From positions 1,109,050 to 1,173,049 of the forward strand of contig NZ_HG428741.1 of the NCBI RefSeq assembly GCF_000380245.2: a stretch of 64,000 nt of DNA. The letters run 5' to 3'. The DNA is from Bacillus massiliigorillae. Its GTDB lineage: Bacteria; Bacillota; Bacilli; Bacillales; DSM-1321. Below the pieces are notes generated by a model, which saw nothing but the letters and a program-made list of their open reading frames with translations, was not told where the DNA came from and searched no databases. Within the stretch, counting starts at the first letter, position 1; every line of letters begins with the position of its first letter. The position numbers were made by a program, and so were the translations under genes. This document shows, one piece after another, positions 34,688 through 43,184 of the stretch.

Positions 34688-35384
34688 ATTAGAAAATGTA
34701 AATCTATTTTACGGTGAAATTCAAGCATTATGGAATCTGTCCCTCGAGGTCAAAGAAGGGCAAATTGTCGCATTATTAGGAGCGAATGCCGCTGGGAAGT
34801 CCAGCACAATAAATGCTATTTCTGGTTTGGAAAAGGCGCAAAGCGGTAGAATTACTTTTTTTGGTAAAGAAATACAAAAGCTAGATCCTCATGAAATTGT
34901 CGAAGAGGGTATTATCCAAGTGCCGGAAGGAAGAAAACTTTTTAATTATATGTCTATTGAGGAGAATTTAGAGCTAGGAGCTTATTCAAAGCGGGCGAAA
35001 AAAGATTATAAGAAAAATTTAAGAATGGTGTATGACCTCTTTCCAATCTTAGAAGAACGAAAAAAACAATTTGCTGGAGAGATGAGTGGTGGTCAGCAAC
35101 AAATGTGTGCAATTGGTCGAGGATTGATGGCAAATCCAAAGCTTTTAATTATTGATGAACTATCCCTAGGACTAGCTCCGATTCTAGTCCAAAAGCTATT
35201 AAAGGCATTAGTTGAAATCAATAAAACTGGTTTAACTATTTTACTTGTTGAGCAAAATGTTCAACAATCTTTGGCTATATCAAAAGAAGCCTTTGTCCTT
35301 GAAAATGGTCGACTCGCCCTATCAGGAGAAGCTTCTAAACTGATAAATGAGCCGCACTTGAAGAAAGCGTATTTAGGAATGTAG
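34680..35384 (+). CDS. livF: ABC transporter ATPase LivF
   Basis: A 234-residue ATPase partner of LivG. Walker A is GANAAGKSS, a common LivF variant, the signature MSGGQQQMCAIGRGL and Walker B LLIIDELSLGL, followed by the LivF-specific LLVEQNVQQSLAISKEAFVLENG. It overlaps the end of livG by 8 bases. It completes one HAAT transporter serving up to three binding proteins. Confidence 0.92.
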   Translation: MLKLENVNLFYGEIQALWNLSLEVKEGQIVALLGANAAGKSSTINAISGLEKAQSGRITFFGKEIQKLDPHEIVEEGIIQVPEGRKLFNYMSIEENLELGAYSKRAKKDYKKNLRMVYDLFPILEERKKQFAGEMSGGQQQMCAIGRGLMANPKLLIIDELSLGLAPILVQKLLKALVEINKTGLTILLVEQNVQQSLAISKEAFVLENGRLALSGEASKLINEPHLKKAYLGM

Positions 35385-35393
35385 GTGGTTGCA

Positions 35394-36422
35394 ATGTTAG
35401 CTGCGATTAAAACAGAAATTCCAAGAAAAATTGAACTAAAGGATGAACAAATTCCAACTTTAAATGAAGGAGACCTTCTCATTAAGGTAGAGAGCTGTGG
35501 AGTTTGCGGGAGTGACCTTCATGCCTTTACACATAGTAAGGGATATGAATTCGTTAAAAAACCAATCATCTTAGGACATGAAATCGCTGGAGTAGTAGTG
35601 GATTGTTTTCATGAATCGGACAAGTGCTGGATTGGAAAAAAGGTAATCATTGAATCAATGCATTATTGTAATGAATGTGACAATTGCAAAGATGGTCGTT
35701 TTTCTATCTGTGAAAAAAATACAGTAATCGGTCTACATTTTAATGGTGGTATGGCTGAATATGTGAAAACAAAGAAGCGATTCACGAAGAGTATTCAGAA
35801 TAATATGGAATTAAAGTCGGCTGCCCTAAGCGAACCATTGGCTATTGCGGTCCATGCGGTTAAGAAGGCCGGTGAAATTAAAGAAAATCAAGTTATTTTG
35901 GTGCAAGGTCCAGGTATTATTGGTTTTTTTGTCGGTTTGGTTTGTTTGAATAAAGGAGCTAAGGTCATACTTTCTGGACTAGAAAGAGACTATCAAACAA
36001 GGCTGGCGAAAGGTGAACAGTTTGGCATGATTCCTCATGTTGCGGACCGAAGTGAATTAACAGAAAAAGTCGATATTCTGTTTGAATGCTCAGGTTCAAC
36101 AGTTGCTGTTTCAGGTGGTTTTCATCAATTGAAAAAAGGAGGCAAAGCTATTTTTGTCGCTCTATACGAACAAACAGTCAATCTATATCTAACTGATCTT
36201 GTCCGAAATGAATGGCCAATTATTACAAGTTATGGCTGTGATCCTATAGATTATGAGGAGGCTTTTCATCTTTTAGTTGAAAAGCAAAGGGAGCTTGATT
36301 CAATTATTTCTTATTATTCTTTATCACAAGTTGAAATGGCATTTAATGATAGTTTGAATCAAAAAGTTTTAAAGGCAATGCTTCTTATGCATGATCAAAC
36401 TGGAGGTATGAATGATGAATAA
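35394..36422 (+). CDS. Zinc-dependent alcohol/polyol dehydrogenase (MDR family)
   Basis: A 342-residue medium-chain dehydrogenase. Catalytic zinc ligands are Cys38, His62 and Glu63 (GHE); structural zinc ligands are Cys92, 95, 98 and 106. The Rossmann region is VQGPGIIGFF. Similar proteins include butanediol, sorbitol and threonine dehydrogenases. I start at ATG 35394, five bases after GTAGGTGG; GTG 35385 is inside that site. It overlaps the next gene, an acetoin-reductase-like SDR, which supports action on a vicinal diol or acyloin. Confidence 0.86.
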   Translation: MLAAIKTEIPRKIELKDEQIPTLNEGDLLIKVESCGVCGSDLHAFTHSKGYEFVKKPIILGHEIAGVVVDCFHESDKCWIGKKVIIESMHYCNECDNCKDGRFSICEKNTVIGLHFNGGMAEYVKTKKRFTKSIQNNMELKSAALSEPLAIAVHAVKKAGEIKENQVILVQGPGIIGFFVGLVCLNKGAKVILSGLERDYQTRLAKGEQFGMIPHVADRSELTEKVDILFECSGSTVAVSGGFHQLKKGGKAIFVALYEQTVNLYLTDLVRNEWPIITSYGCDPIDYEEAFHLLVEKQRELDSIISYYSLSQVEMAFNDSLNQKVLKAMLLMHDQTGGMNDE

Positions 36423-37212
36423 ACATTCAGATACATGTGAGCAAAAACAACGAATTGCGTTAGTTACAGGAGCTGGGAGGGGAATTGGTCGTGCAATTGC
36501 ACTGCGTTTAGCAAGAGATGGTTTTAATGTAGCCATCAATGATGTAAATATCGATGCAATTCAGCAAGTGGCATTAGAAATAGAGGACTTAGGGCAATCC
36601 AGTTTAGTGGTTCCTGCAGATATTAGTAATCGAAATGAAGTATTTTCTATGGTGAATCAGGTAGTACAGCATTTTGGTCAACTTGATGTATTAGTTTCAA
36701 ATGCAGGTATTGTGCAAGTAAAGCCTTTGTTAGAGATTACCGAACAAGATTTAGAAAAAATTTTTCGCATAAATGTCTTTGGAACTCTCTTTTGTATTCA
36801 ATCAGCGGCAGAACAAATGAAGAAACAAAAAAGAGGAAAAATCATTAATGCTAGTAGTACGGCTGGAAAAAGAGGAGTTGAATTTCTCGGTCATTATGCT
36901 GCCACGAAATTTTCCGTTATTGGTTTGACTCAAACGGCTGCAAAAGAATTAGCTCCCTACGGTATTACTGTAAATGCATATTGTCCTGGAATAGTAGGAA
37001 CTGATATGTGGGAAAAAATCGATCAAAAGATGAGTGAGTATTTAGATGTTCCACTTGGAGATACGCTTAAGAAAAGAGTTGAAGGAATTCCTTTAGGAAG
37101 GATCGAGCAGCCTGAAGATGTAGCGAGCTTTGTTTCTTACTTAGCATCTGAGGATTCTAATTATATGACAGGTCAATCAGTTTTAATTGATGGTGGAATT
37201 GTTTTTTCTTAA
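36415..37212 (+). CDS. Acetoin (diacetyl) reductase / meso-2,3-butanediol dehydrogenase-like SDR
   Basis: A 265-residue SDR with TGAGRGIG (18-25), D43 after beta-2 (NAD), SNAG (95-98), catalytic Ser148, Tyr161 and Lys165. Its C-terminal half, VNAYCPGIVGTDMWEKID and YLASEDSNYMTGQSVLIDGG, is the pattern of BudC-type acetoin reductases. Together with the aco complex it could oxidise 2,3-butanediol or a longer diol to the acyloin that the complex cleaves. ATG 36415 is 8 bases after GGAGG; ATG 36412 is also possible. Confidence 0.82.
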   Translation: MNKHSDTCEQKQRIALVTGAGRGIGRAIALRLARDGFNVAINDVNIDAIQQVALEIEDLGQSSLVVPADISNRNEVFSMVNQVVQHFGQLDVLVSNAGIVQVKPLLEITEQDLEKIFRINVFGTLFCIQSAAEQMKKQKRGKIINASSTAGKRGVEFLGHYAATKFSVIGLTQTAAKELAPYGITVNAYCPGIVGTDMWEKIDQKMSEYLDVPLGDTLKKRVEGIPLGRIEQPEDVASFVSYLASEDSNYMTGQSVLIDGGIVFS

Positions 37213-37233
37213 AAACGAGTGAGGAGGATAAAA

Positions 37234-38694
37234 ATGGAAAAAAATAAAGGGTTTAAATTGCTAGATATAGAGGATATTAAATTATTTATTAATGGAGAAT
37301 GGGTGAGTTCATCTTCGAATTCATATTTTACTCTGAAAAATCCATCTACAGGTGAAACAGTTACAAAAGTTCCGAGAGGTGGAAGAAAGGAAGCAATAGA
37401 GGCAATAGAAGCGGCTAGTGAAGCATTTCAAAACTGGGCTAAGCTCACCGCTTATGAACGAGCGGACTACTTATTAAAGCTTAGGGATTTAATGCTAGAG
37501 AATGAGGACGAACTTGCAACAATTATGAGTATTGAAATGGGAAAAGCCTATACAGAAGCATGCGGGGAAGTAAAGTATGCTGCAAGTTTTTTAACTTGGT
37601 ATGCAGAAGAAGGGCGTCGTATTTATGGAGAAACTATACCAGCTTCAGTTTCGAATAAAAGACTGTTTGTTGTTAAACAACCAGTAGGTGTTATTGCTGC
37701 TATTACTCCGTGGAATTTTCCATTAGCTATGATGACAAGAAAATTAGGTCCCGCTTTGGCTGCAGGATGTACTGGTATTGTTAAACCAGCAAGTCAATCT
37801 CCACTTTCAGCACTAGCTTTTGCTAAATTAGTAGAAATGGCAGGTATTCCAAAAGGAGTAGTTAATATTGTAGCAGGTGCTACTCAGGAAATATCAGATG
37901 AAATTTTTGAAAATCCTTCTGTTAAAAAGATTTCGTTTACAGGTTCAACAGAAGTTGGAAAAACATTGGTGGAAAAATCTGCTCCTTTATTGAAAAAGCT
38001 TGCTCTAGAATTAGGTGGGCATGCACCGTTTATTGTATTTGAAGATGCAGACTTGGAGAAGGCTTCAGAAGGAGCTCTTGCTAGCAAGTTTAGAAACGCG
38101 GGACAGACATGTGTGTGTGCAAATCGAATTTATGTTCATGAGAATGTGAAAGATAAGTTCTTGAAAATATTAGTAGAAAAAGTGAAGCAATTAAAGATTG
38201 GTAACAGTCTTGATGAAACAATTCAAATTGGTCCGTTAGTTAATGAAGAAGGGGTTCGGAAAGTAGAAGAGCATGTGTTGGATGCTGTTGAAAAAGGTGC
38301 AACGGTTCTTCAGGGAGGAAGAAGATTTGGAGATCAAGGCTGTTTCTATGAACCAACTGTTTTAGCTGATGTTACAAAAGAAATGAAAATTATGACAGAA
38401 GAAACATTTGGCCCTGTGGCTCCGATAATAGCCTTTAACAATGAGGACGAAGTAATCAAAGAAGCAAATGACACAATCTATGGCTTGGCAGCTTACTTAT
38501 ATACTTCTGATATTTCAAGAGCGGTTAGAGTATCAGAGTCATTGAATTTTGGGGTAATTGGCTTAAATGATGGAGTGCCAGGAGCGGCTCAAGCTCCATT
38601 TGGGGGCATGAATCAAAGTGGTTATGGTCGTGAAGGCGGTCACCAAGGAATAAGAGATTATTTAGAGGAGAAATACATTTCTTTAGGTATCTAA
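37234..38694 (+). CDS. NAD(P)-dependent aldehyde dehydrogenase, succinate-semialdehyde-dehydrogenase-like
   Basis: A 486-residue aldehyde dehydrogenase. Asn161 (TPWNFP), Glu259 (ELGGHAP) and the catalytic Cys293 in NAGQTCVCANR are visible; the CVC arrangement is characteristic of the GabD group, where the second Cys is a redox switch. I start at ATG 37234, six bases after GAGGAGG; GTG 37219 lies before that site. In context it may oxidise the aldehyde released by the acyloin-cleaving complex, or a semialdehyde made by the iron alcohol dehydrogenase. Confidence 0.9.
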   Translation: MEKNKGFKLLDIEDIKLFINGEWVSSSSNSYFTLKNPSTGETVTKVPRGGRKEAIEAIEAASEAFQNWAKLTAYERADYLLKLRDLMLENEDELATIMSIEMGKAYTEACGEVKYAASFLTWYAEEGRRIYGETIPASVSNKRLFVVKQPVGVIAAITPWNFPLAMMTRKLGPALAAGCTGIVKPASQSPLSALAFAKLVEMAGIPKGVVNIVAGATQEISDEIFENPSVKKISFTGSTEVGKTLVEKSAPLLKKLALELGGHAPFIVFEDADLEKASEGALASKFRNAGQTCVCANRIYVHENVKDKFLKILVEKVKQLKIGNSLDETIQIGPLVNEEGVRKVEEHVLDAVEKGATVLQGGRRFGDQGCFYEPTVLADVTKEMKIMTEETFGPVAPIIAFNNEDEVIKEANDTIYGLAAYLYTSDISRAVRVSESLNFGVIGLNDGVPGAAQAPFGGMNQSGYGREGGHQGIRDYLEEKYISLGI

Positions 38695-38761
38695 AATCAA
38701 AAGTTTTAAAATGCGTTCGTAGTAGAGAGGGAACATGTAAACGACAAATGGGGGAATTTGG

Positions 38762-39796
38762 GTGAAAGCACTATTAAAAACGAAACCTGGATTTGGAAAT
38801 TTAGAGTTGTTAGACATTCCTGAGCCTATTTGTGATGAGACAGGAATTAAAATAAAAATCCATTATACAGGTATTTGTGGAACAGATCTTCACATTTACC
38901 ATGATAGTTATGATTATTCTCCACCTGTTGTTTTAGGGCATGAGTTTTCAGGAGAGGTGGTAGAGTCAGGGAAAAACGTGAAACATATTCGCCCTGGTGA
39001 TTATGTAATGGTTCTACCATCCATTGCTTGGACGTGTAAACGTTGTAGTTTTTGTAAGCAAGGCAATTATATGTTCTGTTCGGAACGGAGAAGCTTAGGT
39101 AGTGGTGTAAATGGAAGTTTTACAGAGTTTGTTGTCGTAAATGAAGAGATGGTATACAAAGTTCCTTCACATCTTTCTCTGAAAGAAGCTGCTCTTGCTG
39201 AACCACTCGCATGTGCTGTTCAGGCTGTGGAAGAACTAACCGAAATCAATGCTGGAGATTGGGCTCTTCTTTCGGGACCTGGTCCGATTGGTTTACTCTG
39301 CCTTAGTTTATTGGTTGCTAAGGGCTGTAATGTAATTGTCACTGGAACTAGTCAAGATGAGAAGCGGCTGAAAATTGCCAAAGATTTAGGTGCAAAAATT
39401 GTGGTTGATGTATTTACAGACGATCTTACTGCTCTCGTTAAAGAGGAAACACATGGAATCGGCGTTGATATTGCACTTGAATGTTCAGGCGCACCTTCAG
39501 CCTTGGATACATGTATAAAGTCTTTGAAAAAAATGGGGAAATACATTCAAGTCGGTATTATTGGTAGCAAAGTAGAAATGGATATTGATACGCTTCTTTA
39601 TAAACAAATTTCTTTCTTTGGCTCCTATGCGCACTCTATGAAGACATGGGACAAAGTACAAAAAATCTTATCAACGAACATGGTTAATTTAGAACCAATG
39701 ATAACCGATATTGTTCCTTTAAGTGAATGGCAAAAAGCATTTGATATGGCTCAATCAAAAGAAAGCGGAAAAATATTAATGTACTACGATTTTTAA
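38762..39796 (+). CDS. Zinc-dependent dehydrogenase (sorbitol/threonine dehydrogenase-like)
   Basis: A 344-residue MDR enzyme with catalytic Cys39, His60 and Glu61, structural Cys92, 95, 98 and 106, and Rossmann loop LSGPGPIGLL. It is a different branch from the enzyme at 35394. The start is GTG 38762 after GGGGG. It lies directly before acoA, where Bacillales aco clusters may carry a butanediol or acetoin dehydrogenase; that is the most likely role, not proven. Confidence 0.86.
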   Translation: MKALLKTKPGFGNLELLDIPEPICDETGIKIKIHYTGICGTDLHIYHDSYDYSPPVVLGHEFSGEVVESGKNVKHIRPGDYVMVLPSIAWTCKRCSFCKQGNYMFCSERRSLGSGVNGSFTEFVVVNEEMVYKVPSHLSLKEAALAEPLACAVQAVEELTEINAGDWALLSGPGPIGLLCLSLLVAKGCNVIVTGTSQDEKRLKIAKDLGAKIVVDVFTDDLTALVKEETHGIGVDIALECSGAPSALDTCIKSLKKMGKYIQVGIIGSKVEMDIDTLLYKQISFFGSYAHSMKTWDKVQKILSTNMVNLEPMITDIVPLSEWQKAFDMAQSKESGKILMYYDF

Positions 39797-39830
39797 CGAA
39801 TAATTACTTTAAAAAGGGGATTTTCATGAA

Positions 39831-40820
39831 ATGGAATCGAGTCTTGTAAATTATAAAAGTGAAATTGGTAAAGGAAAACTAAAAGAAATGTTATATCAAA
39901 TGATTTTAATCCGTCGATTTGAAGAATCCGTTGAAAAATTATTTATGCAAGGGAAGATTCATGGAACTATGCACCTTTGCATTGGGCAAGAGCCGACTGC
40001 AGTTGGAGCGTGTGCAGCTTTAACAAATGAAGATAAAATAACAAGCACTCATCGTGGTCATGGTCACTGTATTGCAAAAGGAACGGAAATTCCTGGAATG
40101 ATGGCTGAATTACTAGGTAAAGTGACTGGTCATTGTAAAGGAAAGGGTGGCTCAATGCATATTGCTGACCTAGAAAAAGGTAATTTGGGAGCAAATGGAA
40201 TAGTTGCTGGAGGGCTTCCACTAGCATGTGGTGCCGCCTTAACTTCGAAAAAGAAGGAATCAGGATATGTGGCGGTTAGCTTTTTTGGCGATGGTGCAAC
40301 AAATGAAGGCAGTTTTCATGAATCGTTAAATATTGCATCAATTTGGAAACTTCCTGTAATCTTCTTCTGTGAAAATAATCGATATGGAATGTCAGGCGAT
40401 ATAAAGCAGATGGCTAATGTTGAAAATTTGGCGGAACGAGCTGCTTCCTATGGAATACCAGGAGTAATTATTGATGGAACAGATGTTTTAGTGGTCTATG
40501 AAGCAACTAAAGCAGCAGTAGAGCGAGCAAAAAATGGGGAAGGACCAACTTTTATCGAAGCTCAAACATATCGTTGGAGGGGTCACTCAAGAAGCGATGC
40601 TAGAAAGTATAGAACTCGTGTGGAAGAGCAAGAGTGGATGAAGAATAAAGATGGAATTAAAAACTTTAAGGATAGATTACTCCTTGATGGTGTTTTGACA
40701 GAGGCAGAAGTGAAAGAAATTGAGGACAAAGTAAAACAAATTCTAGATGATGCAGTTGAGTTTGCAGAAAAAAGTCCAGAGCCATCACTAGATTCGTTAG
40801 AAGAAGATATATTCTTATAG
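39831..40820 (+). CDS. acoA: Acetoin dehydrogenase-type E1 alpha subunit (ThDP-dependent)
   Basis: A 329-residue E1-alpha subunit. The thiamine diphosphate motif starts at GDGATNEG (153-160) and ends at ENNRYG (181-186). STHRGHGHCIAKG matches the acetoin-dehydrogenase group more than pyruvate dehydrogenase. It cleaves an acyloin with AcoB and passes the acetyl group to AcoC lipoyl. The start is ATG 39831 with GGGGA 10 bases upstream; an ATG at 39826 in another frame opens only seven codons. Confidence 0.9.
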   Translation: MESSLVNYKSEIGKGKLKEMLYQMILIRRFEESVEKLFMQGKIHGTMHLCIGQEPTAVGACAALTNEDKITSTHRGHGHCIAKGTEIPGMMAELLGKVTGHCKGKGGSMHIADLEKGNLGANGIVAGGLPLACGAALTSKKKESGYVAVSFFGDGATNEGSFHESLNIASIWKLPVIFFCENNRYGMSGDIKQMANVENLAERAASYGIPGVIIDGTDVLVVYEATKAAVERAKNGEGPTFIEAQTYRWRGHSRSDARKYRTRVEEQEWMKNKDGIKNFKDRLLLDGVLTEAEVKEIEDKVKQILDDAVEFAEKSPEPSLDSLEEDIFL

Positions 40821-40865
40821 AAAAAAATAGATTACTTGTAAATAGAATAGAGAGGAGGATTAAAC

Positions 40866-41855
40866 ATGCGTGAAATAACGTATGCAGAAGCAATTAAAGA
40901 AGCGATGATTCAAGAAATTAGAGTGAACGAAGATGTATTTATTTTAGGAGAAGATATAGGGATTTATGGTGGAGCATTTGGTGTAACAAATGGAATGATA
41001 GAGGAGTTAGGTGCTGATAAGGTAATAAGTACCCCTATTTCCGAGATTGCCATCAGTGGTGTTGCGGTAGGCGCCGCACTTACAGGAATGAGGCCGATAC
41101 TGGAACTGCAATTTTCTGATTTTATTACTTGTGCTATGGATCAAATTGTTAACCAAGCAGCCAAAATCAGATATATGAATGGAGGAAAAGGAAACGTTCC
41201 TTTGGTAATTCGAACTCCAGGAGGATCTGGCGCAGGATTTGCAGCTCAGCATTCTCAAAGTTTGGAAGCATGGCTTGCGCATATACCTGGATTAAAGGTT
41301 GTTCAACCATCTACACCTTATGATGCAAAAGGGCTATTTAAAGCGGCATTAGATGATAATAATCCTGTTATCTTCTTTGAGCATAAGCTTTTATATAATA
41401 CGAAGGGTGAAGTTCCAGAAGAATCCTTTAGCATCCCATTAGGAAAAGCAGAAATCAAACGAGAAGGCTCAGATGTAACTATTGTCGCAACATCGATTAT
41501 GGTTCAACGAGCATTACAAGCAGCAGAACAGCTGGCTAAAGAGGGTATCAGTGTTGAAGTAATTGATCCGCGTACATTAGTTCCACTAGATATTGAAACC
41601 ATCGTGGAGTCAGTTAAGAAAACGAATCGAGCTGTTGTTGTTTATGAGGCTGTTCAAAGGGGGGGCTATGGAGCGGAAATAGCAAGTGTCATTAATGAAA
41701 GTGAAGCATTTGACTATTTAGATGCCCCTGTTACTAGGTTAGGTGGAAAAGCAGTTCCCATTCCTTATAATATGAATTTAGAGAAAAAGGCTGTACCACA
41801 AGTAGATGATATCATTAAGGCGGTTAAATCATCATTAGTACCAGTTACGAATTAG
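40866..41855 (+). CDS. acoB: Acetoin dehydrogenase-type E1 beta subunit
   Basis: A 329-residue transketolase-like beta subunit. It has LGEDIGIYGGAFGVT, the ThDP-activating Glu60 in STPISEIAISG, RTPGGSGAGFAAQHSQSLEAWLAHIPGLKVV and the C-terminal VVVYEAVQRGGYGAEIAS. It forms the alpha2-beta2 E1 with AcoA. AGAGGAGG precedes the ATG. Its stop codon lies against the perfect AGGAGGTGAT ribosome site of acoC. Confidence 0.92.
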   Translation: MREITYAEAIKEAMIQEIRVNEDVFILGEDIGIYGGAFGVTNGMIEELGADKVISTPISEIAISGVAVGAALTGMRPILELQFSDFITCAMDQIVNQAAKIRYMNGGKGNVPLVIRTPGGSGAGFAAQHSQSLEAWLAHIPGLKVVQPSTPYDAKGLFKAALDDNNPVIFFEHKLLYNTKGEVPEESFSIPLGKAEIKREGSDVTIVATSIMVQRALQAAEQLAKEGISVEVIDPRTLVPLDIETIVESVKKTNRAVVVYEAVQRGGYGAEIASVINESEAFDYLDAPVTRLGGKAVPIPYNMNLEKKAVPQVDDIIKAVKSSLVPVTN

Positions 41856-41866
41856 GAGGTGATTTC

Positions 41867-43174
41867 ATGGTGGCTGAAATCCAAATGCCAAAACTCGGAG
41901 CTACAATGGAAAAGGGCACAATTATTGAATGGTTTAAAAATGAAGGAGATTCGGTTGAATTGGGTGAACCTATTCTAGAAATCATGACAGATAAAATCAA
42001 TATGGAAGTAGAGGCTATTAGTTCAGGAATTTTACTTAAAAAATTATTTGAAGTTGATACAGAAGTTCCTGTTTTAGTTCCTATTGCCTATATAGGAGAA
42101 TTAGGAGAAAATATTGCAGAAAAATTGGTTGATCAAACTAAAAATGAAACAGAAAACAATAAGTCAATGGTAAATGAGGGGGGTGAAATTAAAAGTGAAA
42201 AACCCTCCTTGCAATCTACTTTTATAGATTCAAAAATTCGAAGAACACCTGCCGCATTAAAGCTAGCCCAAAGGCATGGACTGGATCTAAGTAAAATAAA
42301 AGGTTCAGGTCCTAAAAATAGAATTCATCAGAAAGATGTAGAATTGTATATGAAGGATAATTCTGTTCCTATTTCTCCACTTGCTCAGAAAATAGTAGCT
42401 GAACATAATATCGATTTGTCGTCAAGACAATCTGTTCATACAAAGATACAAAGTGAGGATGTCTTGAAGGGAATCTCTCGAACAACTAGCAGCTCAGTTA
42501 ACTATAATGGTATCAGAAAAGTTGTAGGAGAAAGAATGGCGAAAAGTGCACATACTGCTCCACATGTAACGATTAATACGGAAGTGGATATGACAAATAC
42601 GATGGATATGAGAAATTCTTTACTTGAAAAGATCCAAAGCAAGACTGGATACCGTCTATCTTATACTGAAATAATAGTAAAAAGTGTGGCACATACTATA
42701 AAATCACATCCAATGCTAAATGCCTCTCTTAATGGAAACCAAATTGATCTTCATTCTGAGATTAATATTGGTGTTGCAGTTGCCATTCCAAATGGCCTTG
42801 TTGTTCCTGTCATTCGTAATGCCAATCAAAAAGGCTTTTCAGATCTTGCTGTAGAGAGTAAAAATCTTGCGAAAAAAGTAAGAGAAAACAAAATAAATGC
42901 GGATGAGTTGCAAGGAGGAACATTTACAATCAGTAATTTAGGTATGTATGATGTTGATTCATTCACACCAATTATTAACCAGCCAGAGTCGGCGATTCTA
43001 GGAGTAGGCAGAATACGAGAACAAGTGGTTAGCCATAATGGAGCTATTGAAGTAAGACCATATATGTCTTTAAGTCTTTCTTTTGATCATCGTGTTATTG
43101 ATGGAGCACCAGCAGCTCATTTTCTAACGGATTTAAAGGCTGTTCTTGAAAAACCCTACGAATTAATGATTTGA
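41867..43174 (+). CDS. acoC: Dihydrolipoamide acetyltransferase (E2), acetoin dehydrogenase type
   Basis: A 435-residue E2. A lipoyl domain (1-80) carries Lys43 in IMTDKINMEVEA. Next comes a linker, an E3-binding domain (about 123-162: RRTPAALKLAQRHGLDLSKIKGSG) and a second, shorter segment that looks like a decayed E3-binding domain (about 167-202: ISPLAQKIVAEHNIDLS). The catalytic domain (about 212-435) ends with SFDHRVIDGAPAAHF, His408 being catalytic. It transfers the acyl group to CoA. The AGGAGGTGAT site is unusually strong for the operon. Confidence 0.92.
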   Translation: MVAEIQMPKLGATMEKGTIIEWFKNEGDSVELGEPILEIMTDKINMEVEAISSGILLKKLFEVDTEVPVLVPIAYIGELGENIAEKLVDQTKNETENNKSMVNEGGEIKSEKPSLQSTFIDSKIRRTPAALKLAQRHGLDLSKIKGSGPKNRIHQKDVELYMKDNSVPISPLAQKIVAEHNIDLSSRQSVHTKIQSEDVLKGISRTTSSSVNYNGIRKVVGERMAKSAHTAPHVTINTEVDMTNTMDMRNSLLEKIQSKTGYRLSYTEIIVKSVAHTIKSHPMLNASLNGNQIDLHSEINIGVAVAIPNGLVVPVIRNANQKGFSDLAVESKNLAKKVRENKINADELQGGTFTISNLGMYDVDSFTPIINQPESAILGVGRIREQVVSHNGAIEVRPYMSLSLSFDHRVIDGAPAAHFLTDLKAVLEKPYELMI

Positions 43175-43184
43175 GGTGTTTATG

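Noticed and set aside
39826..39849. Seven-codon ORF overlapping the acoA start
   Set aside because: It uses an out-of-frame ATG 5 bases before the acoA start and is better explained by chance; no structure suggests a leader peptide here.
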